Assembly (NCBI RefSeq): GCF_900109045.1 | Contig: NZ_FNYL01000005.1 | Location: 62,001-126,000, forward strand | DNA: 64,000 bases | Origin: Dyadobacter sp. SG02 | GTDB taxonomy: Bacteria > Bacteroidota > Bacteroidia > Cytophagales > Spirosomataceae | Direction of reading: 5' to 3' | Shown: in pieces, positions 1-6,947 of the stretch | How the letters are laid out: every line of letters starts with the position of its first letter | How positions within the stretch are numbered: position 1 is the first letter of the stretch | Position numbers and translations under genes: made by a program | The notes under the pieces: generated by a model | The model's input: the letters and a program-made list of their open reading frames with translations, nothing else | Databases searched by the model: none | What the model was told of the DNA's origin: nothing

Positions 1-2
1 CG

Positions 3-941
3 GAAGGCATTACTTCGCTCCTCTTTATGGGAGGCGTAGGGGCCGTAGCCCTCTATTTCTGGAATAAAATCGCGGCTTTCCTGATCGAAGTGACCCAGAA
101 CACCTTGTACCTCGGCTTCCTGATGGCCGTACTCGCGCTCGTGATATTCCTGTTGACGAGCAAAGATGTCCGTACGGCAGCGTTCTTCCTCTTCAAATCA
201 CTGATGCGCAGCATTACCGGGCTGATCATCAAACTGGACCCGATCGCAATCATGAAGATTTATGTCGACGACCTGAAAGAGAAGCGTGAGAAAATGCAGG
301 GACAGATCAACACGCTGGCCGGCCAATTGGTGAAGCTGAATAAGAATATCAACGAAAACAACGAGCGTATCAAGCAGAAATTCGCGGAAGCCAACAAGGC
401 AAGCACAATGCTCGACCGCCCGGGTATGAAGGAAACGGCTTCGCTTGCGACGATTGAAGGTGCTGGTTTGCAGGAAATGAACGAGAAATTGCTCCCCTTG
501 CAACGGAATATGAAGACTGTGCTGGAATTTATGGAAAAAGTAAACAAGAGCGCGGATTACATTATTAAAGAAACCGAGATTAAAGTTAAACTCAAAGAGG
601 CTGAGTATAGAATTGTAAAGGAAAGCTCCAATGCATTGCGTACGGCAATCAGCATTTTCAAGGGTAATCCCGATAAGAAGTTTTACTTCGATGAGTCGAT
701 GGAATACATTCAGGACGATATGAGCCAGAAACTGGGCGAGATGAAACGTGCGATGGATTTGTCGCTGGACTTTATCAATGGTGTGGATGTGCAGAATGGT
801 TTGCTATCGGACAAAGGCCAGGCCATGCTGGAAGCTTACAACTCGGGCCAGTTTAAACTGATCCAGCTGGATTCGCCGCAGCCTGTCACCCGTTCGATCG
901 ATACGCCGAAAGATTCGAGCTACAAAGGCTTACTGGATTGA
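3..941 (+). CDS. Membrane-anchored coiled-coil protein (5' partial)
   Basis: The reading frame is open from the window edge with no stop, so the N-terminus lies outside; the first visible Met is at position 27. Counting from that Met, two hydrophobic segments (about residues 5-22 and 26-45) are followed by an amphipathic stretch and a long Lys/Glu/Asn/Gln-rich region (about 75-135) with coiled-coil heptads. The rest is a charged helical C-terminal part ending in a polar tail. I do not recognise a family. It is likely an inner-membrane protein with a cytoplasmic coiled coil, loosely like PspA-type or LemA-type scaffolds, but no signature proves this. It lies 50 bp upstream of a membrane-anchored ASKHA-fold gene on the same strand, so the two are probably co-transcribed and may work together at the membrane. 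Confidence 0.7.
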   Translation, partial: EGITSLLFMGGVGAVALYFWNKIAAFLIEVTQNTLYLGFLMAVLALVIFLLTSKDVRTAAFFLFKSLMRSITGLIIKLDPIAIMKIYVDDLKEKREKMQGQINTLAGQLVKLNKNINENNERIKQKFAEANKASTMLDRPGMKETASLATIEGAGLQEMNEKLLPLQRNMKTVLEFMEKVNKSADYIIKETEIKVKLKEAEYRIVKESSNALRTAISIFKGNPDKKFYFDESMEYIQDDMSQKLGEMKRAMDLSLDFINGVDVQNGLLSDKGQAMLEAYNSGQFKLIQLDSPQPVTRSIDTPKDSSYKGLLD

Positions 942-991
942 TAATTCTTCATTTATTCGCTTCATATTTTCCAATTTACATATCATAACAC

Positions 992-2014
992 ATGAAAAGA
1001 CTAACAGTTGCCGGCCGGTTGATCATCACCGCGCTCATTTTGGGGGCCATTTTCGTAGGGTACAAATACCTCGGCGGGCAGAAAGCTTTGAACCAAATGG
1101 CCGAAGATCAGGCACAAAGCCCTCAGACAGAAGCCACGACCGACACCACGGAAAGCACCGCGTCTGATCCAGGCACTTCATCAAGCAGCGAAGCCACTAC
1201 CTCGGGCGAGGGCGCATTCACGTACACATCACCCGCGCCTGTGGACGGGAAATTGAAGGGTGTGGTAGAACTCGGCGCCAGCGGTTTCAATTCATTTATC
1301 ATCACAGTCGACAAGGAAAAACGCTGGAAACTGGAAAAATCGGAGTTCGGAAACAGCCTCGTAACGGAGAATATGGCTACGGACGAGGACGTACGCATTG
1401 GTCTGAAAAAGTATATCGGTAGCATGCTCGACTATGGCGTCGGTAACAAAGACATCCATTTCGTGGTAAGCTCCGGCGCCGCGAAAGCCGACGTAACTAC
1501 CAAAATTACCCGCGTTTTGAAGTCGCTGGGTTATGTAGTAAACCAGGTAACGGCAGAACAGGAAGGCCAGCTGGCATTGAAATCCGTGCTACCAACCGAA
1601 TATGCTGATAAGGCGTTTGTTGTGGACATTGGCTCAGGTAATACTAAAATCTCCTGGATTGCCGGTGGCAAGATCTCCGCGCTGGAATCCTACGGGGCGA
1701 AATACTTCCAGGACGGCACGGACGACTCGAAAGTGTATCAGGAAGTAAGCGCCAAAGCGAAGCAAGTGCCTGCCAGCCTGCGTAATACCTGCTTTATCAT
1801 CGGTGGTGTGCCTTTCGAAATGGCGAAAGAAGTACGCAAAGGCAAGGAACGCTACACCACTTTGAGCGCTCCCCTGGCCTACTCCAAATTGACCAATGCC
1901 AAATCCAAAGCGGGTGTTAACATTTATAAAGCCGTAACCGACGCCACAGGCTGCCAGCAATTCGTATTCGACTGGGATGCTAATTTTACGATCGGGTTTT
2001 TGTTGGGGCTTTGA
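992..2014 (+). CDS. Membrane-anchored Ppx/GppA-like (ASKHA-fold) protein
   Basis: 340 aa. A single N-terminal membrane anchor (about residues 8-26) leads into a Ser/Thr/Glu-rich linker (35-80) and then a domain with the layout of the exopolyphosphatase/GppA branch of the actin-like ATPase superfamily. A phosphate-1-like motif VELGASGFNS lies at 92-101, a TAEQEGQL segment at 187-194 sits where Ppx has its S-G-E-E-E-A signature, a phosphate-2-like VDIGSGNTKI lies at 211-220, and a glycine pair IIGG lies near 269. The catalytic Glu and Ser positions differ from true Ppx, so enzymatic activity is uncertain; it may be a nucleotide- or ppGpp-binding sensor. The domain should face the cytoplasm if the anchor is N-in, but topology was not determined. 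Probably an operon with the upstream coiled-coil gene. Confidence 0.6.
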   Translation: MKRLTVAGRLIITALILGAIFVGYKYLGGQKALNQMAEDQAQSPQTEATTDTTESTASDPGTSSSSEATTSGEGAFTYTSPAPVDGKLKGVVELGASGFNSFIITVDKEKRWKLEKSEFGNSLVTENMATDEDVRIGLKKYIGSMLDYGVGNKDIHFVVSSGAAKADVTTKITRVLKSLGYVVNQVTAEQEGQLALKSVLPTEYADKAFVVDIGSGNTKISWIAGGKISALESYGAKYFQDGTDDSKVYQEVSAKAKQVPASLRNTCFIIGGVPFEMAKEVRKGKERYTTLSAPLAYSKLTNAKSKAGVNIYKAVTDATGCQQFVFDWDANFTIGFLLGL

Positions 2015-2040
2015 TTATCATAAAATAAGAATATACAGAA

Positions 2041-2083
2041 TGTCATGGTGAGCGCACGGGGCCGCCCGGCGCACACCATGACA
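2041..2083. terminator. Inverted repeat downstream of the ASKHA gene
   Basis: A perfect 10-bp inverted repeat (TGTCATGGTG / CACCATGACA) encloses a GC-rich centre. It follows the ASKHA gene by 26 bp and probably ends that transcript, although no T-run follows. An ATG at 2083 lies on the right arm, which makes that position an unlikely start for the next gene. Confidence 0.55.
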
Positions 2084-2124
2084 TGACGCATTATCTCCCC
2101 TTCCCCCGTTCCCCTAAACTAAAA

Positions 2125-2625
2125 ATGACGCTACAACAATTCTTCGACTCCGTTTCATCCAATCCCTGGCCGGCAGTAGTTTACTTTTTGATATTGCCAT
2201 TTGCGGCTTGGGTGGTGGGTATGGCGGCGGACGGGAGCCGGGATATTAAATTCTGGAGTATCGTTTACGCCATTCTCGTTTATGCGGTTTGCATTCCCGG
2301 CATTTTCGCGGTTACCCTCAACATTTACCTTTTCCTTTTCGAACGCCAGAGTATTTGGAAAGCCGACGTCGTTTTGCAGTATTTGCCTGTCATTTCCATG
2401 GCCGTTACCCTGATGTTGATCAAAAGCAAAATCCCATTCTCCCTCATTCCCGGTTTTGGGAAAATTTCAGGATTTCTTACCTTAATAGCCGCGCTCATCG
2501 GCGTGATGTGGTTTTTCGACAGAATCCACTTAGTAGCATTCACTTACGTTCCCTTTTCGGTCATTCTAATCGGTTTTGTACTCACTTTGCTAGCCATCAG
2601 GTTTGCATGGAGCAAATTGTTCTGA
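2125..2625 (+). CDS. Small polytopic membrane protein
   Basis: 166 aa from the ATG at 2125. An in-frame ATG 42 bp upstream is the end of the preceding hairpin and would add a polar, proline-rich leader, so I prefer the later start. The sequence has five hydrophobic segments (roughly residues 17-36, 45-70, 82-98, 106-130 and 135-160) and no recognisable family motif. The end of the gene overlaps the start of the downstream putative nuclease gene by 19 bp in another frame, which suggests translational coupling. A membrane protein coupled to a nuclease-like gene is a pattern seen in defence loci, but the function is unknown. Confidence 0.65.
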   Translation: MTLQQFFDSVSSNPWPAVVYFLILPFAAWVVGMAADGSRDIKFWSIVYAILVYAVCIPGIFAVTLNIYLFLFERQSIWKADVVLQYLPVISMAVTLMLIKSKIPFSLIPGFGKISGFLTLIAALIGVMWFFDRIHLVAFTYVPFSVILIGFVLTLLAIRFAWSKLF

Positions 2626-3269
2626 ACAACGGCACGTATATTCAAATCTCCGTCAGCGACGAGCAGAAACTTTTCGCCCGTGAACTGGTCAACCATTCGA
2701 TAATCCATCACCACATTTCGAACATTTGGGATAAGCATGCCGACCGCCTCGCGCAAACGCGCATGATGCGGTTTACGGGTACGCTCGGGGAGATCGTCTT
2801 CGCCGACTGTTATCATCTGCCCCGCCCCGCCCGCTCCTTTGGCGCCACCGACGGCCAGGACTGGGGCCAGGATTTCCTCATCCGCTCCGACACCGGAGAT
2901 TTCGCCGTCGACATCAAGTCCATGAAACGCCGGTCCGGCATTCTCGCTGGTGACTACGTTCTGAACATCCCTTCCTCCCAGCTCCACAAACCCGGCTCCA
3001 AGACCTCGCATTACTTCTGCATTTCCTTCCACCAGTCCGAAACCGAAGGTACTATTGCCTCCCTGCTCGGGTTTATAGATAAGCAGGCATTGGAAAATGG
3101 CGAAACCGGAATGCTATATCGCGCAGGCACGAAGCGCACCCGCGCCGACGGAACTGTATTTTGCTTCAATGAACCGACTTACGAAGTGCTGTTTTCAGAC
3201 ATTGCACCGCCGGTAGTAACTAATTCGCTCCGCAGGATAAAGGGATTCAAGTTGTGTGAATTGAAATGA
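2607..3269 (+). CDS. Putative PD-(D/E)XK-fold nuclease
   Basis: 220 aa from an ATG inside the tail of the upstream membrane-protein gene. The reading frame continues upstream of this ATG only as antisense-like sequence over that gene. The N-terminal half is helical. The centre reads GTLGE (E62), then GQDWGQDFLI (D89) and VDIKS (D102-x-K104), which is the E...D...(D/E)xK spacing expected of PD-(D/E)XK nucleases; the DIK triad is preceded by a hydrophobic beta strand. Restriction endonucleases often show only this core, and an adenine methyltransferase lies 0.8 kb downstream, so this could be the restriction subunit of a type II-like system. That is inference. It could instead be an unrelated DNA-processing protein of the same fold. 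The stop is 54 bp before the antitoxin gene. Confidence 0.55.
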   Translation: MEQIVLNNGTYIQISVSDEQKLFARELVNHSIIHHHISNIWDKHADRLAQTRMMRFTGTLGEIVFADCYHLPRPARSFGATDGQDWGQDFLIRSDTGDFAVDIKSMKRRSGILAGDYVLNIPSSQLHKPGSKTSHYFCISFHQSETEGTIASLLGFIDKQALENGETGMLYRAGTKRTRADGTVFCFNEPTYEVLFSDIAPPVVTNSLRRIKGFKLCELK

Positions 3270-3291
3270 GTATGTTTTGTGCGTAAATTTG
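3261..3291 (+). promoter_or_regulatory. Predicted Bacteroidota promoter for the antitoxin/toxin/methylase operon
   Basis: A TTG (-33 element) is followed after 20 bp by TAAATTTG, a perfect match to the TAnnTTTG -7 box. It sits 33 bp before the antitoxin ATG and begins inside the 3' end of the nuclease gene. The antitoxin, toxin and methylase can therefore be expressed independently of the nuclease. Confidence 0.6.
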
Positions 3292-3323
3292 ATTTAACAT
3301 TCATCAACTGTTTGCGCTAACTT

Positions 3324-3593
3324 ATGAAAACGTCGAGCGAAACGAAGAGCAAGCTGACATTGAGCGTCAGTAAGTCCAACTTGGAAAACGCCAGAAAATT
3401 TGCCGAACAACACGGCACCTCCCTCTCCTTTCTGGTAGACAGTTATCTAAGCAATTTCCAGCCAAAAGCACAGAAGACTAAGCCCCCTTATAGCATCAAC
3501 GAGATGTTTGGTTTCCTGAAAGACAGCCCCATGAGCAATATGACCGACCGGGAAATCAGGGATATGATGATAAAGGATAAGTATGGTCTATGA
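3324..3593 (+). CDS. Ribbon-helix-helix-type antitoxin (DUF6364-like)
   Basis: 89 aa. The N-terminal half has the beta strand plus two helices of a ribbon-helix-helix DNA-binding protein (KLTLSVSK, then NLENARKFAEQHGTSLSFLV), as in the DUF6364 antitoxins paired with PIN toxins. The C-terminal half is a polar tail likely to wrap and inhibit the toxin. The last four bases overlap the start of the PIN gene (ATGA), the usual arrangement of VapBC-like modules. It probably represses its own promoter; the -7 box lies just upstream, though no obvious palindrome was seen there. Confidence 0.8.
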   Translation: MKTSSETKSKLTLSVSKSNLENARKFAEQHGTSLSFLVDSYLSNFQPKAQKTKPPYSINEMFGFLKDSPMSNMTDREIRDMMIKDKYGL

Positions 3594-4039
3594 GGTTGTT
3601 TATAGATACCAATGTTGTGCTCGACCATGCCTTTTCGCGTACGACAGGACAACCTTATGAAGCAAAATACATACTTTCGTGGGCAGATCAGCAGCGCGTG
3701 CCTATGTTTGTGTCTATCGGAAGCATATACACTTTTGCTTACATGATGCACAAAAATGGCATCCGAAGCAGTGAACTTACCAAAAGATTGTTGTCGTATC
3801 TGCACATATTTCAGGTGGCGGAACACGACCTGGGAAGCCTCCGGAGCGCCCTCGTCCGCAACTTTCGAGATGTAGAGGACGCATTTCAATATCAGTGTGC
3901 ATTGAAAAACAACTGCGATTATCTTATCACGAATAATCTGCGCGATTATCGAGCTCAAAATGAAGAGAATATGATAATAATGTCCCCCCTTCATTTTATA
4001 ACTGATAAGCTCAAAAAGCAAAAAGGCATCGACTTCTAA
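3590..4039 (+). CDS. PIN-domain toxin (VapC-like)
   Basis: 149 aa with a PIN-domain layout: IDTNVVLD at the N-terminus (D6), an FRDVEDA segment (D94, E96, D97) and CDYLITNN (D110), supplying the acidic residues that bind metal in this RNase fold. The conserved mid-domain acidic residue is less clear. It is translated from an ATGA overlap with the antitoxin. Family members are Mg-dependent endoribonucleases that cut tRNA or other RNA and are neutralised by the partner antitoxin. Its stop codon touches the ATG of the methyltransferase with no gap, so toxin and methyltransferase are almost certainly made from one transcript, an unusual companion for a VapC. Confidence 0.85.
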   Translation: MRLFIDTNVVLDHAFSRTTGQPYEAKYILSWADQQRVPMFVSIGSIYTFAYMMHKNGIRSSELTKRLLSYLHIFQVAEHDLGSLRSALVRNFRDVEDAFQYQCALKNNCDYLITNNLRDYRAQNEENMIIMSPLHFITDKLKKQKGIDF

Positions 4040-5521
4040 ATGGCTTCACAAACCCGCACGTATGCGCGCAAAAAATTGCTGGGCCAGGTTTATACGCCGC
4101 TTCATATTGTCGACAAGATATTGCGGCATTGCGGCTTTTATGAAGCCGCTATAACCGAAAAGCGAATGCTGGATCCGGCTTGCGGTGACGGGCGTTTTCT
4201 GGTTCCGATGGCGGAGTTTATCATTCGGAACACGCCTTCAGAGCAAATTGCAGACAAATTGCAACAGTTACATGGCTGGGATGTCGATCCGAAAGCATTG
4301 CAGCAATGCCGTGAGAACCTCGACGCGCTCGTTGGGCCGCTTGGCATCTCTGTCAACTGGAATTTGCGCAAATGCGATGCTTTGAAACAATGGCGATCCA
4401 AAGAAAAGTTTGACCTGATCGTCGGGAATCCGCCTTACATCCGCATTCAGCATTTGCCTGAAATACAGCGGAAATACATTCAGAAGCATTACTCATTTTG
4501 CAGCACGGGTTCCACCGATGCATTTATTGCTTTTTTTCAGCTCGCGACCAGGCTACTCACAAACGATGGCGTATGCGGGATGATTACGCCCAACTCCTAC
4601 CTCGTTTCGGAGTCCGGCGGACCGTTGCGGAAGTATTTTTTTAAGAATCAGAATTTAAAGCACATCACTAATTACCGTGATATAGCAGTTTTTGGCGCGG
4701 CCTCGACGTATCCGGCGATTACGGTGTTCGGCGGGCTCCGCACGAATGCTTTCCATTTCGAGCAATGCATTAACAACCGTTTTGAATACGAGGGACGCGA
4801 TATTCCACATTTAGAATTGAAAAGCGATATGCCCTGGCAGCTTTCGGTCAATGAGCAGACTGAGCACGAAGGCCGGCGGCTGGGTGACATTTGTAAAATC
4901 TCCGTCGGGCTGACGACGCTTGCGGATGGCTGCTATTTATTCAATATCATCAGCGAAAAGAATGGCTTGGTCTATGCCAAAAACAAGAATGGCTTTTTCA
5001 CACACCTGGAAAAGGATTTGCTCAAACCCATTATCAAAGGCTCTAAACTGAAAGCTGCGGACGACGCGGTTACGGAATATATTTTGTTTCCCTACCAAAA
5101 GAACGAGTCTGATAAACAGCGTATTATTCCGGAGGAAACGCTCAAAACTGAATTTCCTCAAACATATTCCTACCTGCTTAAAGTAAAATCGGAACTGGAT
5201 CGTCGTGATAATGGGAAGCCTAATGCAGTGGCTTGGTATGCATTCGGGCGGGCACAGGGGCTGGACAATGCATTCGGCAAGAAGATCATTTTCTCTCCTA
5301 TGAACCGCGAGCCCAATTTCATTTTGTACGAAAATCCGGACGTAACGGTTTATTCAGGTTATTTTATTAAATACGATGGTGATTATCAAACGCTTCTGGA
5401 ACAGCTCAATTCGCAACGAATGGCCGATTTTGTGGCTATTGCAGGTCGGGATTTCCAAGGCGGGTACAAAGGCTATAACAAAAAGGTGATCGAGAATTTT
5501 ATTGTCACCAATCACTCCTGA
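4040..5521 (+). CDS. Eco57I/TaqI-like N6-adenine DNA methyltransferase
   Basis: 493 aa. The N-terminus has GQVYTP (15-20), typical of N6-adenine methylases. SAM motif I is LDPACGDGRFL (44-54) and the catalytic motif IV is NPPYIRI (130-136), giving a gamma-type class I methyltransferase. The C-terminal half (about 270-490) resembles the TaqI-like target-recognition domain, so it should carry its own DNA specificity. No endonuclease domain is fused. It could be the modification half of a restriction-modification system with the PD-(D/E)XK-like gene upstream, or an orphan or protective methylase. It starts immediately after the PIN toxin stop. The stop is 3 bp from the DinB gene, which is probably co-transcribed. 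Confidence 0.85.
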   Translation: MASQTRTYARKKLLGQVYTPLHIVDKILRHCGFYEAAITEKRMLDPACGDGRFLVPMAEFIIRNTPSEQIADKLQQLHGWDVDPKALQQCRENLDALVGPLGISVNWNLRKCDALKQWRSKEKFDLIVGNPPYIRIQHLPEIQRKYIQKHYSFCSTGSTDAFIAFFQLATRLLTNDGVCGMITPNSYLVSESGGPLRKYFFKNQNLKHITNYRDIAVFGAASTYPAITVFGGLRTNAFHFEQCINNRFEYEGRDIPHLELKSDMPWQLSVNEQTEHEGRRLGDICKISVGLTTLADGCYLFNIISEKNGLVYAKNKNGFFTHLEKDLLKPIIKGSKLKAADDAVTEYILFPYQKNESDKQRIIPEETLKTEFPQTYSYLLKVKSELDRRDNGKPNAVAWYAFGRAQGLDNAFGKKIIFSPMNREPNFILYENPDVTVYSGYFIKYDGDYQTLLEQLNSQRMADFVAIAGRDFQGGYKGYNKKVIENFIVTNHS

Positions 5522-5524
5522 ACT

Positions 5525-5971
5525 ATGGATATTACTACCGCTATCGACCGATTAACCTGGCTTTGTCAGCACATTCCCGCGCTGATCGAGGCTATTCCCG
5601 TTGCAGAACTGGAAAGTAAGCCTGCACCCGAAAAATGGAGCAAAAAAGAGATTCTCGGCCACTTAATCGACAGCGCGGCGAACAACCATCAGCGTTTTAT
5701 CAGGATCCAGTCCGAACACGAGCCCGTGATTTTTTATAACCAGGACGATTGGGTCGGACTGAGCCGGTACAACGATATCGCCGCGGAACAGCTGGTTGCG
5801 ACCTGGAAACACTATAATCTTCACCTGGCAGCCATTGCGAAAGCGATTGCACCTGAAAACCTGTCGCGGAGCGGCGTAGGCAGGGATGGTCAGCCACACA
5901 CGCTGAAATGGTACTTTGACGATTATGTCGACCATATGGAGCACCATCTGAGACAAATTGTAGCTTATTAA
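5525..5971 (+). CDS. DinB-family putative metal-dependent enzyme
   Basis: 148 aa. The four-helix DinB/YfiT fold is indicated by LTWLCQHIP at the start, WSKKEILGHLIDS with a candidate metal-binding His (H46), and a C-terminal DHMEHHL with candidate His ligands H137 and H141. Some family members are thiol S-transferases (bacillithiol or mycothiol) and many are of unknown function. It starts 3 bp after the methylase stop, so it probably shares that operon, although this may just reflect compact packing. A second DinB-like gene lies at about 14 kb. Confidence 0.8.
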   Translation: MDITTAIDRLTWLCQHIPALIEAIPVAELESKPAPEKWSKKEILGHLIDSAANNHQRFIRIQSEHEPVIFYNQDDWVGLSRYNDIAAEQLVATWKHYNLHLAAIAKAIAPENLSRSGVGRDGQPHTLKWYFDDYVDHMEHHLRQIVAY

Positions 5972-6011
5972 CCGAAGGTTTTGCGAATTTATAAACCAAA
6001 TAATCTATAAA

Positions 6012-6035
6012 TAAACGAACGTTCATTTATATTTG
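6012..6035 (+). promoter_or_regulatory. TetR operator overlapping a -7 promoter box
   Basis: An AAACGAACGTTCATTT element has the perfect palindromic core GAACGTTC (6017-6024), the form typical of TetR/AcrR sites. It directly abuts TATATTTG (6028-6035), a perfect TAnnTTTG -7 box. The regulator's TTG start is 25 bp downstream. The layout predicts autorepression of the tetR-small protein-MFS operon. Confidence 0.7.
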
Positions 6036-6059
6036 CATCGTAGAAAATGACCTGTTACA

Positions 6060-6647
6060 TTGAGACTCAGAGACGCGAACAAAGAGGCCCTGATCCGGGA
6101 AAAAGCCATTGAACTAATTGTAAACCACGGTTTCGACGGGCTAAGCATGCATAAACTTGCCAAAGCCGCAGGCGTATCGGTTGCTACTATTTACATTTAT
6201 TTCAAAGACCGTGAAGACCTGATCCAGCAAGTTTACACCGACGAATCGCGCAAAATGACGGAAGCGACATTGCTGAACTTTGACCCGGACGCGCATTTCG
6301 ACGAAGGTTTGAAGCGGCAGTGGATCAACCGCATGAATTATTGCCTCGAAAATCCGTACAGCATGACGTTCATGGAGCAGGTGAAGCATTCGCCGCTCGT
6401 GGAGCGTTCGACGGTGGATACGCGGTTTTTGCAGGCAATGCAGCGGTTTGTGCATAATGCCATCGACCGGAAGGAAATTATGCCATTGCCGGTAGAAATA
6501 TACTGGTCCATCGCATTCGCCCCGCTTTACCAGCTTGTGAAGTTCCATATCGCAGGCAAAAGCATGCCCGGCCGCCCTCCTTTTGTTTTCGATGAAGAGA
6601 AAATCAACCTGACACTCGGATTGGTATTAAAAGCCTTAAAACCTTAA
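6060..6647 (+). CDS. TetR/AcrR-family transcriptional regulator
   Basis: 195 aa. The N-terminal helix-turn-helix lies at about residues 25-47 (GLSMHKLAKAAGVSVATIY) followed by the YFKDREDL signature of the TetR recognition helix. The C-terminal part is a helical ligand-binding domain. The start is TTG: a stop lies in frame 12 bp upstream and no ATG gives the N-terminal helix. A palindrome over the -7 box upstream points to autorepression. The two following genes, including an MFS exporter, are probably its targets, with the exporter's substrate as inducer. Confidence 0.9.
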   Translation: MRLRDANKEALIREKAIELIVNHGFDGLSMHKLAKAAGVSVATIYIYFKDREDLIQQVYTDESRKMTEATLLNFDPDAHFDEGLKRQWINRMNYCLENPYSMTFMEQVKHSPLVERSTVDTRFLQAMQRFVHNAIDRKEIMPLPVEIYWSIAFAPLYQLVKFHIAGKSMPGRPPFVFDEEKINLTLGLVLKALKP

Positions 6648-6686
6648 CAAAAAGCTGAAACCGGTCCGCATCCTAATTTGTTTGCC

Positions 6687-6926
6687 ATGAACGACCATAG
6701 AATTACCGAGGCGTTTGTGCTGGTTTTCAAAACCAACATCAACAACCCAAGACAAGTCAAATTGATCGCCAATACGCTGGATAATTGCCCCGACATCCTG
6801 AAATGGAACGTCGACCTGGGGGATATCGACAAGGTGTTGCGCATCGAGGCCACACACGCGAAATGCGGGCCCCTGATCGAGCTGGTCACCCGCGCGGGGT
6901 ACGCATGCGAAGAATTAACAGACTAA
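6687..6926 (+). CDS. Small conserved protein, HMA-fold-like without metal Cys
   Basis: 79 aa from the ATG at 6687 (an upstream TTG would add three residues). The beta-alpha-beta-beta-alpha-beta-like pattern (EAFVLVFKTNI, then KWNVDLGDIDKVLRIEA, then IELVTRAGYACEEL) resembles heavy-metal-associated ferredoxin-like folds, but the CxxC metal loop is absent. It sits between the TetR gene and an MFS transporter in one operon, so it may assist or regulate the transporter; no activity can be assigned. Confidence 0.6.
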   Translation: MNDHRITEAFVLVFKTNINNPRQVKLIANTLDNCPDILKWNVDLGDIDKVLRIEATHAKCGPLIELVTRAGYACEELTD

Positions 6927-6947
6927 AAATTTACAAAATCAAACTCT

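Noticed and set aside
2083-2124. Extended start of the small membrane protein
   Set aside because: The ATG at 2083 is the last base of a perfect inverted repeat that probably terminates the upstream gene; the extra residues are polar and proline-rich. The ATG at 2125 is preferred.
2289-2606. N-terminal extension of the putative nuclease
   Set aside because: The frame is open but lies over the membrane-protein gene and reads as His/Arg/Phe-rich shadow sequence; the ATG at 2607 gives a folded-domain-like protein.
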